From an uncultured Clostridium sp. (GTDB taxonomy: Bacteria; Bacillota; Clostridia; Clostridiales; Clostridiaceae), in contig NZ_CAMQZG010000023.1 of assembly GCF_947039605.1 (NCBI RefSeq), positions 1 through 54,868 on the forward strand: a DNA stretch of 54,868 nucleotides. The letters are read 5' to 3'. The notes under the pieces were generated by a model. That model ran no database searches. It was given only the letters and a program-made list of their open reading frames with translations, and had not been told where the DNA came from. The position numbers were made by a program, and so were the translations under genes. Below, in pieces: positions 9,127-18,102 of the stretch. Position 1 is the first letter of the stretch. Every line of letters starts with the position of its first letter.

Positions 9127-10041
9127 TTAATTTATATTAGAATTTCGTCTTTTAAACTTATTTAAAAATCTTACGAATTTAAATATCTTTGGGTATTTTT
9201 TTTCAAGATCGATTAAATATGAAGTTTTTGCCATATAAAAAATTGGCTCTAATAATGCTATAGTATCATCATATCCATGTTTAATCCTTTTTCTTTTTGC
9301 ATCCGCATCAAGATTTAAAGTTCCATTTATCATGCCTTCACTATCTACTTTAGGTCCTATTTCTATAATCTTTGTATTTGGATACAAACTTCTATCTACA
9401 CTTTCATCACTAGATAAAAGTACCACTATTATAATATCACACCCCTCACCATAAACTGGCTGTATTGGTGTGTTATCTGCAATCCCTCCATCAAAATACT
9501 TCTTTTCTTCAACTCTTGTACTTTTATAAATTATTGGTAATGTAGCTGATGCCATAATTATATCTTTAGCATCCTTTGTGCTATAATCATTTAATTTAAA
9601 ATATTTAGGAGTGAAATTTGGAAGTTCTGTACATGCTGCATAGCATATCCGCCCTGACTCTTTCATTTTATCTATATCTAAATATTTATCAATCATATGC
9701 ATAACTCCATCTTTTGGAGCACTCTTAACAGAATCCCATCTATTTTTCATATGTTTTTTTGTAAAATTGATAGCTTTTGATCCAACTGCTAATGCTACTC
9801 CTTTTCTCATTAGCTGAAATTTTGTAAGTGGAATAAGCTTGTCCATCGTTACCTCTTCCCAAAGACCTATTGCCTTACTTTCATCTTCCTGTGCAAATAA
9901 CACAGCATTAAAGGCTCCTATAGATGTTCCTGAAATTACCTTTATATATTTATGTAATCCTAACTCTCCTAAAGCATTCCAAACACCTAATTCATAGGCT
10001 CCTTTTCCCCCTCCACCTGATAATACTAATCCTACTTTCAT
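9127..10041 (-). CDS. Patatin-like phospholipase
   Basis: Serine lipid acyl hydrolase, 304 residues from the chosen start. The patatin landmarks are all present: the oxyanion-hole motif GGGGKGAYE near the N-terminus, the nucleophile elbow GTSIGAFNA with the catalytic Ser, and the catalytic-dyad Asp in DGGIADNTPI. There is no signal peptide, so it is probably cytosolic, as for the YchK/RssA type. An in-frame start seven codons upstream exists, but ATG at 10041 is preferred because GGGAGG lies five bases before it. It is flanked by the lysP leader and an unrelated gene, so context gives no clue to the lipid substrate. Confidence 0.87.
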   Translation of the reverse strand: MKVGLVLSGGGGKGAYELGVWNALGELGLHKYIKVISGTSIGAFNAVLFAQEDESKAIGLWEEVTMDKLIPLTKFQLMRKGVALAVGSKAINFTKKHMKNRWDSVKSAPKDGVMHMIDKYLDIDKMKESGRICYAACTELPNFTPKYFKLNDYSTKDAKDIIMASATLPIIYKSTRVEEKKYFDGGIADNTPIQPVYGEGCDIIIVVLLSSDESVDRSLYPNTKIIEIGPKVDSEGMINGTLNLDADAKRKRIKHGYDDTIALLEPIFYMAKTSYLIDLEKKYPKIFKFVRFLNKFKRRNSNIN

Positions 10042-10177
10042 AATAACCTCCCTAATTTTCAAACCACTTTATAACCAAACTCATTTCTTATACAAATTGT
10101 ATACAAATTATTCATATATCATTATATAACATTCACTACCCCCTGTGAATATTTTTTAATTTCCAAAATCACAGAAA

Positions 10178-10201
10178 AAAGCGTACATACTTGTACGCTT
10201 T
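10178..10201 (-). terminator. Intrinsic terminator of the acidic hypothetical gene
   Basis: A 10-bp stem (AAAGCGTACA and its complement), a 4-nt loop and a T run on the minus strand, four bases after the stop codon of the acidic protein gene. Confidence 0.75.
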
Positions 10202-10204
10202 AAT

Positions 10205-11134
10205 TTACTTTAATATTGCTATTAAACTATCACTTACTGAATATAATTTATTGATATACTCACATATTTGTTTTATGCTATCATCCTGATACTTTCTTAT
10301 ATCTCGTAAAACTTCCATTCTAAAAGTATAAACTTGACCAGTTGTAAGACCAATTTGCTTAAATCTTATTTCATATTCTTCTGTTCTTTTGTCAACGCCC
10401 TCGCAGAAATTAAATAATCTTGATTGCTCTGATGTATCATTACAATCTTTTATTTTTTTCTTTAAAAGTCCACTAGCATACCCAAGCTTCATATAATTTA
10501 CTAAATGCTCTTTATAAGCAAGCGTATTTACCTTATCACCCTCAAGTTCTAATAAGCCTTCAACTTTTTGTTGTTCTTTAAGAGATTCCATCATTCTGTC
10601 ACCAGGTGTATTAGGAACTCTTGGAGCCTCTTCCCCTTTCACCGGCTCATCAATTTCCACTTCTACTTCCTCTATTACAACTTTTGGCTCTTGTATTTCA
10701 ACTATTGGTTCTTCTAGTGAAATTTCCACTTCATATGTATCTTCTTCATCTTCTTCAGAGAAGTTTATAGGTTCTTCTATTTCTTCTTCGTATACTATAA
10801 GGTCTTCCGATTCATCTAATAATGATACTTCTTCAAATTCCCCTTCTTGTACATCCTCTATCTCTACAGCTTCACTTATTGATAATTCAATAGTTTCTAT
10901 TTTTGTATCTTCCTCTTTAGAATAAGTACTTAAACCTACTATACTATCAAGTATTCTTACAAATCTTACTATATTATAGACTATCTCCACATTAGGTTTA
11001 TCAAAAACTAAATCTAAATCTAATTCTAATTCCTTATATTCTTCTTTTGCCGACGCATATACTGTAGCAAGAATTGCTTCAGTAGCCTCTAAACATAATA
11101 ATATACCCGTACCTTTTTTAACTATTAAAAACAT
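10205..11134 (-). CDS. Hypothetical acidic three-part protein
   Basis: I do not recognise this family. The 309-residue protein has three visible parts. An N-terminal folded region of about 70 residues (FLIVKKGTGILLCLEATEAI) looks helical with hydrophobic patches. A central stretch of about 120 residues is extremely rich in Glu and Asp and poor in predicted structure, with repeating valine-glutamate segments. A C-terminal helical domain (from about residue 175 to the end) includes LLKKKIKDCNDTSEQSRLFNFCEG. There is no signal peptide or clear membrane segment. ATG at 11134 is chosen because AAAGGTG stands at proper distance, rather than the GTG eight codons upstream. It is monocistronic. Confidence 0.7.
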   Translation of the reverse strand: MFLIVKKGTGILLCLEATEAILATVYASAKEEYKELELDLDLVFDKPNVEIVYNIVRFVRILDSIVGLSTYSKEEDTKIETIELSISEAVEIEDVQEGEFEEVSLLDESEDLIVYEEEIEEPINFSEEDEEDTYEVEISLEEPIVEIQEPKVVIEEVEVEIDEPVKGEEAPRVPNTPGDRMMESLKEQQKVEGLLELEGDKVNTLAYKEHLVNYMKLGYASGLLKKKIKDCNDTSEQSRLFNFCEGVDKRTEEYEIRFKQIGLTTGQVYTFRMEVLRDIRKYQDDSIKQICEYINKLYSVSDSLIAILK

Positions 11135-11252
11135 AAAATTCACCTTTCTAATCTTCACATAAATTTGTTATAGTTTCATAGTTAAATATTACGTTATATC
11201 TTAAATTTATTCAAGTTTCAATTTTAAAGTATATTAATCTTTTTAATCTTTT

Positions 11253-12581
11253 TTAATATCCATATTTACCTTTATATTTTTTTATATAAAAATAACTTAC
11301 AGCAATTGTACAAAACTCTGCAAATGGAACTATCATCCAAAGACCATTTAACTCAAATAAAGTTGGAAAAATAGCTGTTCCTATCAATACAAAAATAAAA
11401 GCTCTACTAAGTGATATTATTGCTGATACTTTTCCATTATAAAAAGCCGTAAAAGCTCCTGATGCAAATATATTCATGCCTATAAATAAAAATCCAAATG
11501 AAAATAGCTTTAATCCGATGAAAGCTATGTCAAAAGTTGGATTACTTTGCTCTACAAATATAGAAACAATATATCTTGCCCCTGTAAAACATGTCACAAA
11601 TACAATCACAGAGGACACTACAATAAATTTCTTTGAATATTTAATAGTTTCTTTGATTTTCGCTTTGTTTTTAGCACCAAAATTGTAACTTAAAAGTGGT
11701 GATACTCCTGCTGTAAATCCTAAATATGTTGATATCATAAGAAAATGAGCATAAAGAATAATTGATAGTGCTGCAACTCCATTTGGCCCAGCATATTTTA
11801 AAGCTATCATATTAAAAATAAATGTTGTAATCCCACCTGATAATTCAGTAACCATCTCTGATGAACCATTTATCATAGTCTCCTTTATAAGTTTAAAATC
11901 AAACTCAAACTTTTTCATTAATCTAATATTAGATTTTCCTCTAACAAAATACCAAAGACCAAATAATAATGATATCAACGCACCTAGTAGTGTTGCATAT
12001 GCTGCCCCTGCTATTCCAAGACCTAAAATAGCTATAAATACATAATCAAATACCATATTTATAATCCCACCAAGAACTGAAACAAATAAACTAAAACCTG
12101 CACTACCATCTGTTCGAATATAATACTCTATTGCAAATTTTAATATAAATACTGGTGCACCTATAATTAGAGTCCTCCCATAAATAATTGAAAAGTCTTT
12201 TAAAACTCCTACACCACCTAAAAATTTAACAATGTCATTTATATATATAAGTCCTATAAACATTATTACAAGTCCTAAAATAAATGAAACTAACATTATA
12301 AATGAAAATTGCTTACTAGCCTTTTCTTTATCTCCCTCACCAAGTGAAATTGCTACAATAGCATTACCACCTGTTGCCATCATAATTCCAACCCCTATAA
12401 TAACGTTAAATATAGGCATTACTATATTTATACTAGCAAGTGCATCCGACCCTACTAAAACCGATACAAATACTCCATCTACAATCGTATATAATGATAC
12501 AAATATCATAGATACTACTGCTGGCCATACAAACTTTAAAAATTGTTTCATATTAAATTCTTGCGAAAATAAATTTTCCAT
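11253..12581 (-). CDS. MATE-family multidrug/Na+ antiporter
   Basis: Cytoplasmic-membrane exporter of 442 residues with about 12 helices in two homologous halves, the usual MATE size. The N-terminal half opens with FVWPAVVSMIFVSLYTIVDG and the pseudo-symmetric second half restarts near GGITTFIFNMIALKYAGPNGVAALS. AAGGGGG precedes the ATG. The gene is divergent from a MerR-type regulator with a 19-bp spaced promoter between them, so drug-induced activation by that regulator is likely. Substrates cannot be predicted. Confidence 0.88.
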   Translation of the reverse strand: MENLFSQEFNMKQFLKFVWPAVVSMIFVSLYTIVDGVFVSVLVGSDALASINIVMPIFNVIIGVGIMMATGGNAIVAISLGEGDKEKASKQFSFIMLVSFILGLVIMFIGLIYINDIVKFLGGVGVLKDFSIIYGRTLIIGAPVFILKFAIEYYIRTDGSAGFSLFVSVLGGIINMVFDYVFIAILGLGIAGAAYATLLGALISLLFGLWYFVRGKSNIRLMKKFEFDFKLIKETMINGSSEMVTELSGGITTFIFNMIALKYAGPNGVAALSIILYAHFLMISTYLGFTAGVSPLLSYNFGAKNKAKIKETIKYSKKFIVVSSVIVFVTCFTGARYIVSIFVEQSNPTFDIAFIGLKLFSFGFLFIGMNIFASGAFTAFYNGKVSAIISLSRAFIFVLIGTAIFPTLFELNGLWMIVPFAEFCTIAVSYFYIKKYKGKYGY

Positions 12582-12615
12582 ACTAAAGACCCCCTTAATT
12601 AATCTAACATAGAGT

Positions 12616-12646
12616 ATAATAATCTATATAGTTACTATACAGTCAA
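12616..12646 (-). promoter_or_regulatory. MerR-type promoter and operator for the MATE gene
   Basis: On the minus strand TTGACT (12641-12646) and TATTAT (12616-12621) are 19 bp apart, and the spacer holds the dyad TATAGTAACTATA (12627-12639). A 19-bp spacer occupied by a dyad is the classical arrangement of promoters that MerR regulators activate by DNA distortion. It lies between the MATE gene and the merR-like gene. Confidence 0.7.
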
Positions 12647-12669
12647 TATATTTTTAAAAGGAGACCTCT

Positions 12670-13494
12670 ATGATTGCAACAAAACAAAAATACTTATCTA
12701 TAAGTGAATTTGCAAAACTTTGTGGTGTTTCAAGACAAACACTTATATTTTATGATAAAACTGGAATATTCTCTCCTAAATGCAAAGATGAAAATAATTA
12801 TAGGTATTATACTCTTGACCAATATAATAATTTTGATTTACTCTACTCACTTAAAGAAATTGGGGTACCTCTTGAAACAATAAAAACTTATATGGATTCT
12901 AGAACTCCAAATGTTTTTCTTAACTTATTAAGTGATGAACATAAAAAAGTTCAACAAAAAATAGATCACCTAAAAGATATTTCTAAAAAAATTGAAAATG
13001 CTATAGAAAGAACATATACTGGGCTTAAATACTATGAATCAAATAAACCATTTGTTAAACATTGTGAACCTGAATACTTATTTGTATCTAATAAATTAGA
13101 CCTTGAACACTTTATGTCTGAGTTAGTAGATTTTATAAATTTATGTTCTGATAGTAAAATTAAATTAACTAATCCTATTGGTGCAATTGTGAAATTTTAT
13201 AATCTTGAAGATAATCTTTTTGGTGTTAATTTTCTTTTTACGCAAGTTGATTTAACAAATATCACGAATAAATCTATTCTTACAGAAAAAAAGGCAGGAA
13301 TTTATGCTTGTATAAATCATAAAGGAACCTACTCAGAAACTAAAAATTCATACAAAAAGCTATTAGATTTTATAAATAGTAATAACTATAAAATTATTGG
13401 TGATTCTTATGAAACTTCACTTTTAGACTTCTTATCATTCAAAGAAGAAAATGATTATTTAACTGAAATATCAATTCCTATCTCAACAATTTAA
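12670..13494 (+). CDS. MerR-family regulator with effector-binding C-terminal domain (BmrR-like)
   Basis: Transcriptional regulator of 274 residues. The N-terminal winged-helix MerR domain is at residues 9-77 (SISEFAKLCGVSRQTLIFYD, then YRYYTLDQYNNFDLL), followed by a coiled-coil dimerisation helix (about 80-125). A C-terminal region of about 150 residues ends in YETSLLDFLSFKEENDYLTE, which fits a GyrI/BmrR-like drug-binding domain. It is divergent from the MATE exporter across an 88-bp intergenic region bearing a MerR-type dyad, so it most likely senses a drug and activates the pump. AAAGGAG precedes its ATG. Confidence 0.85.
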   Translation: MIATKQKYLSISEFAKLCGVSRQTLIFYDKTGIFSPKCKDENNYRYYTLDQYNNFDLLYSLKEIGVPLETIKTYMDSRTPNVFLNLLSDEHKKVQQKIDHLKDISKKIENAIERTYTGLKYYESNKPFVKHCEPEYLFVSNKLDLEHFMSELVDFINLCSDSKIKLTNPIGAIVKFYNLEDNLFGVNFLFTQVDLTNITNKSILTEKKAGIYACINHKGTYSETKNSYKKLLDFINSNNYKIIGDSYETSLLDFLSFKEENDYLTEISIPISTI

Positions 13495-13512
13495 ATATTA
13501 CGTAATATTTAA
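13491..13512. repeat. 22-bp perfect palindrome at the merR 3' end
   Basis: TTAAATATTAC and its exact complement abut with no loop. The element includes the merR stop codon and has no T tract, so it is a weak terminator at best and may instead be a protein-binding site ahead of the SDR gene. Confidence 0.4.
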
Positions 13513-13622
13513 GGAAAGCTTTAAATATACTATATTAACCATTTATCTACTTTTATGAGAATAATTAAACAGATAAAGGAAATACTACAAATATATTTAA
13601 ATATTTAGAGGAGTTGATTTGA

Positions 13623-14342
13623 ATGAAAAAATTAGCGGTTATAACTGGTGCAAGCTCTGGAATAGGAAAAGCTACTGCAATAAAACTTTCTAAAGAAGGA
13701 CATCCACTTTTATTACTATCAAGAAGAAAACATCTTTTAGAAGAGTTGAATCTTCCAAATACAATATGCAAACATCTTGATGTGACTGATTTAGAAAATT
13801 TTCAATTAGCTATAACTGATGCTGAAAATAAATATGGTAAAACTGACTTACTTATAAATAATGCTGGGATAATGCTTCTTGGAGATTCTTTTAAGCAAAA
13901 TATTTCTGAGTGGAATGATATGATAGACACAAACATCAAAGGTGTTCTAAATGGCATAAGCTGTGTTTTAAATGACATGAAAACTAGAAAAACAGGAACT
14001 ATAATCAATATCAGTTCTATTGCTGGAAGAAAAACTTTTGATAACCATTCAGTATACTGTGCTACTAAGTATGCTGTTCATGCTATATCTGAAAGTATCA
14101 GAGAGGAAGTTTCAAATTTTAATGTTAGAGTTTCAGTTATTGCACCTGGCATAGTTGAAACATCTCTACTTAAACATACAACTAATAAGTCAATAAAAAA
14201 TGATTATGTTGATATGAAAAAAGCTATGGGTGGTGGTATAGAAGCTGATAATATAGCTGATACCATTTTCTTTATATATAGCCAACCACAAAATCTTTGT
14301 ATTAGAGAAATTGTAGTTGCGCCAACTAAACAAAAATCATAA
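13623..14342 (+). CDS. Short-chain dehydrogenase/reductase (SDR), classical type
   Basis: NAD(P)-dependent oxidoreductase of 239 residues, the typical classical SDR length. The nucleotide-binding TGASSGIGKA (residues 8-17), the structural NNAG motif (about residues 79-82), the catalytic Ser in INISSIAG and the YCATK active-site motif are all intact. It resembles the YdfG/serine-3-dehydrogenase-like group, but the substrate is unknown. The gene follows a GAGGAG site, stands downstream of merR with a 128-bp gap, and is ended by a hairpin. Confidence 0.87.
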   Translation: MKKLAVITGASSGIGKATAIKLSKEGHPLLLLSRRKHLLEELNLPNTICKHLDVTDLENFQLAITDAENKYGKTDLLINNAGIMLLGDSFKQNISEWNDMIDTNIKGVLNGISCVLNDMKTRKTGTIINISSIAGRKTFDNHSVYCATKYAVHAISESIREEVSNFNVRVSVIAPGIVETSLLKHTTNKSIKNDYVDMKKAMGGGIEADNIADTIFFIYSQPQNLCIREIVVAPTKQKS

Positions 14343-14347
14343 ATAAA

Positions 14348-14375
14348 AGTAGCTATACCATCTGATATAGCTACT
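14348..14375. terminator. Terminator between the SDR and MarR genes
   Basis: A 10-bp stem AGTAGCTATA with its complement and an 8-nt loop lies between convergent genes. T-rich sequence follows on both strands, so it can serve either transcript. Confidence 0.65.
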
Positions 14376-14379
14376 CTTA

Positions 14380-14856
14380 TTATTTTTCTGCTCTAAGCTT
14401 GCAACTCTGCGTATACATATTTTGAGCCATTTTAATCATAACTCTTAATGCAACTTCTTTATCCTCAGTACTAATACCTTCAGTAAGAAGTCCCGCTGAA
14501 TCAACTAAAATATCTGTAAACTCTTCCCTTATCTCATTTGCCTTATCTGTTGGAAAAAGTCTACATCTTCTTTTATCAATCTCATCTTTTTGCTTTAATA
14601 TATACCCTTTTTCAATTAAAGACTTAATTCCCTTAGAAGCATCAAATTTATCTATCCCAAGATTATTTACTATATCATCTTGGCAACATCCTTCTTCTAT
14701 ATAAACCTGAATTAATAATCTATATTCGGCTCTTTTTAAATCAAACTTTTCTAATTTTTTACCAACATAATAATGTCTGTGTCTTCCTATGCTTTCAAGA
14801 ACCTTTCCAAAACTAAGTTCCTTAGTTAATCTTCTATCTAAATCTGAATTTAACAT
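14380..14856 (-). CDS. MarR-family transcriptional regulator
   Basis: Winged-helix repressor of 158 residues from the chosen start. The HTH and wing are recognisable at CCQDDIVNNLGIDKFDASKGIKSLIEKGYI followed by DEIDKRRCRLFPTDK, the usual MarR D-x-R-x-x-x-x-x-x-T-x-x-G wing equivalent. ATG at 14856 is chosen because TTGGAGG lies five bases upstream. An open frame continues 20 codons further but without a ribosome site. A long perfect dyad starts 36 bp upstream of the start codon, which suggests autorepression. It is not next to an obvious target operon. Confidence 0.83.
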   Translation of the reverse strand: MLNSDLDRRLTKELSFGKVLESIGRHRHYYVGKKLEKFDLKRAEYRLLIQVYIEEGCCQDDIVNNLGIDKFDASKGIKSLIEKGYILKQKDEIDKRRCRLFPTDKANEIREEFTDILVDSAGLLTEGISTEDKEVALRVMIKMAQNMYTQSCKLRAEK

Positions 14857-14891
14857 ATACGCCTCCAACATTGTAATCTTAGTATTAATTT

Positions 14892-14928
14892 TAATACAAA
14901 TAGTTGCTATTATCAACTATTTGTATTA
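14892..14928. promoter_or_regulatory. Putative MarR operator (15-bp inverted repeat)
   Basis: Perfect 15-bp arms (TAATACAAATAGTTG and its complement) flank a 7-bp centre, immediately upstream of the marR-like gene. Length and symmetry suit binding of MarR dimers over the promoter. Function is inferred. Confidence 0.65.
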
Positions 14929-14961
14929 GATGTTTACAACTCAATCTTTTATAAAATACTA

Positions 14962-15002
14962 GCTTTTACTATATTTAAACCGAGCTTATATATAGTAAAA
15001 GC
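14962..15002. terminator. Second hairpin between gltX and the MarR gene
   Basis: A 13-bp stem (GCTTTTACTATAT and its complement) with a 15-nt loop next to the gltX terminator. It may back up termination or separate the marR promoter from read-through. Confidence 0.4.
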
Positions 15003-15023
15003 CAGTATGTAAGCTACATACTG
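15003..15023 (-). terminator. Intrinsic terminator of gltX
   Basis: A 9-bp stem CAGTATGTA with its complement and a 3-nt loop, followed by TTTT on the minus strand, 15 bp past the gltX stop. Confidence 0.65.
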
Positions 15024-15037
15024 ACTTTTGAACTATC

Positions 15038-16699
15038 CTAAAGTGCTAAAAAAGCTGTAAATCTTTCTTCTACTTTATCTTTACCAAGTATATTCATTAT
15101 TGTATGAAGCTCTGGTGTATTAGTTCTGTGTGTTATAGCTGCTCTTACAACTCCTGCAACATCTGAAACCATTCCTTTAAATTCTTCTGGGTTTGCTTTG
15201 AATGCTTTTCTATCAGCTGTATATCCTAAAGTTGTTGCAATTGCTTTTAAATCTTCAAACCATTGCATTTTATCTGCATCAAAGTTATAAGCTACTTTAT
15301 AAGCTTCAACTATTCTTTTAGCTTCTTCTATAGTCATATTCTTTGGAAGCTCTACATTTTCAGCAGTTTCTTTACTGAATAATTCATCATACATATAGAA
15401 TATGTGTGCTTTAACTTCATTCCATTTAGCAAAATCTTTTCTAGGTTTTGCACTTTCTCTTTCTATATTAAACATAGCTATTGTAGTATCTTTATGTGCT
15501 ACTGCTAAGTCATGCATTTCTTTATCATAATCATTTGACCAATTTACATAATAGTTATAAACTTCTTCTGCTGTCATTTTTGAAATAACATCTTTGCTTA
15601 CATCATGTAATTTAACAAGGTCAAATAAAGCTCCACTCTTACTCATTTTGTTAAGTTCTACTTTATAATCCACACCTGGAAGATCTTTATTAGCTTTTCT
15701 CCAATCTTCAAATGATGAGTTGATAATATTTAATAAGTACTCAACAACTGATACTGATGGATATCCTTCTTCATTATAATAACTAACAGCACTTTCTGGG
15801 TCTTTTCTCTTAGAAAGTTTTCTCTTAGAATTTCCATCCATTTTCATTACTGTAGGTACATGTGCATATTTAGGTGTTTTAAGTTCTAAAACTCTAAACA
15901 TTTGAAGGTGAATTGGAAGTGATGATAACCATTCTTCTCCTCTTATAACATGTGTTGTACCCATTAAAGCATCATCAATTGCATGTGCAAAGTGATATGT
16001 TGGAAGTTTATCTCCTTTAATGATAACAGTATCTTGAAGATTCTCTGGGAATGATACTTTTCCTTTTATCATATCCTTAAATTCCACTCTTTTTTCTGCA
16101 TCTCCTGGAGATTTCATTCTAATAATAAATTCTTCACCAGCTTCTATTTTTTTCATAGCTTCTGCTGGATCTAAATCTCTATACTTCGCATATATACCAT
16201 AACATCCTGGTGTTATTTTTTCTGCTGTTTGTTTTTCTCTAAGTTCATTAAGCTCATCTGATGTCATGAAACATGGGTAAGCTTTACCTTTTTTGATTAA
16301 ATCTTTAACAAAGGCATTATATATATGTCCTCTTTGACTTTGCTTATAAGGAGAATATGGTCCTTTTTCTGTTGCTTCCCCTGTTATACCTTCATCAAAA
16401 TCCATTCCAAAATAATGCATTGTTTTAATAGTATCATCTATTGCACCTGCAACTTCTCTTTTTAAATCAGTATCTTCTATTCTAAGATAAAAAACTCCAT
16501 CTTCACATTGGTGAGCTAGTCTTTCATTGATTAGCGCTGCATAAACTCCTCCTATGTGTTGGAATCCAGTTGGACTTGGTGCATATCTTAAAACTTTAGC
16601 GCCTTCTTTTAAATCTCTTCTTGCATATTGATTAAAATAATCCTCTGGTGTTTCTATAACATTTGGGAATATTAAATCTGCTAATTTATCAAAACTCAT
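15038..16699 (-). CDS. gltX: Glutamate--tRNA ligase
   Basis: Class I aminoacyl-tRNA synthetase that charges tRNA-Glu (and possibly tRNA-Gln for the amidotransferase route). Length is 553 residues, as in clostridial GluRS. The HIGH signature appears as [13 protein letters not shown] near residue 40, the KMSKS loop as [12 protein letters not shown], and the class-specific RIEDTD motif follows the first. The upstream leader is a complete T-box whose candidate specifier triplet is GAA (Glu), so expression should rise when tRNA-Glu is uncharged. AAAGGAAG precedes the ATG. Confidence 0.93.
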   Translation of the reverse strand: MSFDKLADLIFPNVIETPEDYFNQYARRDLKEGAKVLRYAPSPTGFQHIGGVYAALINERLAHQCEDGVFYLRIEDTDLKREVAGAIDDTIKTMHYFGMDFDEGITGEATEKGPYSPYKQSQRGHIYNAFVKDLIKKGKAYPCFMTSDELNELREKQTAEKITPGCYGIYAKYRDLDPAEAMKKIEAGEEFIIRMKSPGDAEKRVEFKDMIKGKVSFPENLQDTVIIKGDKLPTYHFAHAIDDALMGTTHVIRGEEWLSSLPIHLQMFRVLELKTPKYAHVPTVMKMDGNSKRKLSKRKDPESAVSYYNEEGYPSVSVVEYLLNIINSSFEDWRKANKDLPGVDYKVELNKMSKSGALFDLVKLHDVSKDVISKMTAEEVYNYYVNWSNDYDKEMHDLAVAHKDTTIAMFNIERESAKPRKDFAKWNEVKAHIFYMYDELFSKETAENVELPKNMTIEEAKRIVEAYKVAYNFDADKMQWFEDLKAIATTLGYTADRKAFKANPEEFKGMVSDVAGVVRAAITHRTNTPELHTIMNILGKDKVEERFTAFLAL

Positions 16700-16781
16700 T
16701 TTTAAAACTTCCTTTCAAACTTTATTATTTATTATATAAAAAAGCTCTCGCTCTTTTTAATGCTTAACAATTTTTTACAAA

Positions 16782-17061
16782 TAAAAAAAAGACCCATCAT
16801 CCTACATAAAATTAGGACGAAAGGTCGTTATATACAACTTTATTCGCGGTACCACCTAAATTGATTAAATAAATTTAACCCACTTAATTAAATCTTTAAG
16901 GGAATCACCCCATAGTTTTACTCCACAATGTGATTTTCAAACTATAACTCAAGAGCTTCTTTCTATAGGCTAAATTATCAGCTTCCCACCAGCGCTAACT
17001 CTCTCTAAATTTACAACTCATATACTCTTCTCTTTCAACGTTTTACAATATTCTCTTTACA
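16782..17061 (-). ncRNA. T-box leader of gltX
   Basis: On the minus strand the conserved T-box core AGGTGGTACCGCG (16845-16857) is followed by a terminator stem. GACC..GTCCTA pairs with TAGGAT..GGGTC and then eight T residues (16782-16826). Upstream lie a long stem I and a GAAGCTCTTGAGT segment in which GAA (16957-16959) is a plausible Glu specifier. Uncharged tRNA-Glu should stabilise the antiterminator and allow gltX transcription. It accounts for most of the gene-free stretch 16700-17158. Confidence 0.88.
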
Positions 17062-17067
17062 AGCTTT

Positions 17068-17096
17068 ATTATAAAACTATAACTTAATAATGTAAA
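17068..17096 (-). promoter_or_regulatory. Sigma-A promoter of the T-box/gltX unit
   Basis: On the minus strand TTTACA (17091-17096) and a perfect TATAAT (17068-17073) are separated by 17 bp, which places the start of the T-box RNA near 17061. Confidence 0.75.
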
Positions 17097-17136
17097 TAAT
17101 AAATTTCTATTTTATAACTTTATTTTTAAAATATAT

Positions 17137-17164
17137 AAATAATAAGGATTTACTCTTATTATTT
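17137..17164 (-). terminator. Possible terminator of the 43-residue gene
   Basis: A 10-bp stem AAATAATAAG with its complement and an 8-nt loop overlaps the small gene's stop codon. The following T run on the minus strand is broken by A residues, so it is weak. Confidence 0.4.
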
Positions 17165-17290
17165 ATGAACACCATTGGAATCGTTTAACTCCCCTTGTGA
17201 TGAGTTTCTACTGATAAGCTCTTTTGCTACCAGTTTCTTTACTCTCATCATAAGTATTCTCTTTTTTTTAGTTTTTTTATGAGTAACCAT
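17159..17290 (-). CDS. Small basic protein of 43 residues, unknown function
   Basis: A short open frame with an unusually good start: GAGGAGG, then a seven-base gap, then ATG at 17290. The peptide begins MVTHKKTKKKRILMMRVKKL, is very lysine- and arginine-rich in its first half, and ends polar (ELNDSNGVHK). No membrane segment is visible. A hairpin overlaps its stop. It sits between trmB (upstream, separated by its terminator) and the gltX T-box promoter, so it probably has its own transcript. I do not recognise the family. A nucleic-acid or ribosome-associated role would suit the charge but is a guess. Confidence 0.6.
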   Translation of the reverse strand: MVTHKKTKKKRILMMRVKKLVAKELISRNSSQGELNDSNGVHK

Positions 17291-17386
17291 ATTATGCCTC
17301 CTCTAAACTTTATTAAAATCTCTGTATCTTACATCATATTCAAAACACTAAATTCTGTTCTTCATATTACATAAAATTCTATAAAA

Positions 17387-17430
17387 AAAATATCTTAGCT
17401 CGACTTTTCAATCTACTACTAAGATATTTT
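17387..17430 (-). terminator. Intrinsic terminator of trmB
   Basis: A 12-bp stem AAAATATCTTAG with its complement, a 20-nt loop and a T run on the minus strand, 10 bp past the trmB stop. Confidence 0.65.
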
Positions 17431-17439
17431 TCTAAAAAA

Positions 17440-18102
17440 TTATTTATATTCTGCTATTAAAAATTTAATTTTAATTCCTTTAGCTGAGAACATATCTTCA
17501 TGCTCTGTTGTTATATTTCCAACAAAATCACTATTATGTAAATCACGTGTAATGTACTTAATTTCTAATCCTGCTTCATTAAAGTATTCAAGTGATTCCT
17601 CAAATAATTCGTCATCATCAGTCTTGAATCTAATCTCTTTTCCTTTCTCAAGGAATTTCTTATATGCCTCAAGTTGTCTTGTATGAGTAAGTCTTCTTTT
17701 TTTATGTCTATCTTTAGGCCATGGATTACAGAAGTTTATATATATTCTTTCTATAACATCTCCATCTGAGATAGCATTATCTATTAATGCTATCTCTTGT
17801 GACATAACCTTAACATTATCTATACTTTCTATTTCATACTCTTTATAAGACTTTTCTATATTTCTTTTCATTTCTACAATTACTTCATCTTTTATATCAA
17901 TGGCCATATAGTTTATATCTTGATTTTTTGCTGCAAGAACTGCTATAAATGTTCCTTTACCAGCACCAAGTTCTAAATGTATTGGCTTACTTGGATCTTT
18001 AAAAGCATTTTTCCAGTTTCCTTTATTCTCACTTGGATTTATAACAAATAAATCACTCGCTTCAAGTTCTGGTCTAGCCCAAGCTTTTCTTCTCATTCTC
18101 AT
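17440..18102 (-). CDS. trmB: tRNA (guanine-N7-)-methyltransferase
   Basis: Uses S-adenosylmethionine to make m7G at position 46 of tRNA variable loops. The 220-residue protein shows the family hallmarks: the N-terminal [13 protein letters not shown], the SAM-binding loop [12 protein letters not shown] (about residues 42-53), and the diagnostic [16 protein letters not shown] (about 123-138). The C-terminus [16 protein letters not shown] is also typical. Length is normal. It is monocistronic with its own terminator and divergent from the FUSC gene. Confidence 0.94.
   Translation of the reverse strand: MRMRRKAWARPELEASDLFVINPSENKGNWKNAFKDPSKPIHLELGAGKGTFIAVLAAKNQDINYMAIDIKDEVIVEMKRNIEKSYKEYEIESIDNVKVMSQEIALIDNAISDGDVIERIYINFCNPWPKDRHKKRRLTHTRQLEAYKKFLEKGKEIRFKTDDDELFEESLEYFNEAGLEIKYITRDLHNSDFVGNITTEHEDMFSAKGIKIKFLIAEYK

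Noticed and set aside
13555-13608. 17-codon ATG frame upstream of the SDR gene
   Set aside because: It has no ribosome site and lies in AT-rich sequence where such frames are frequent.
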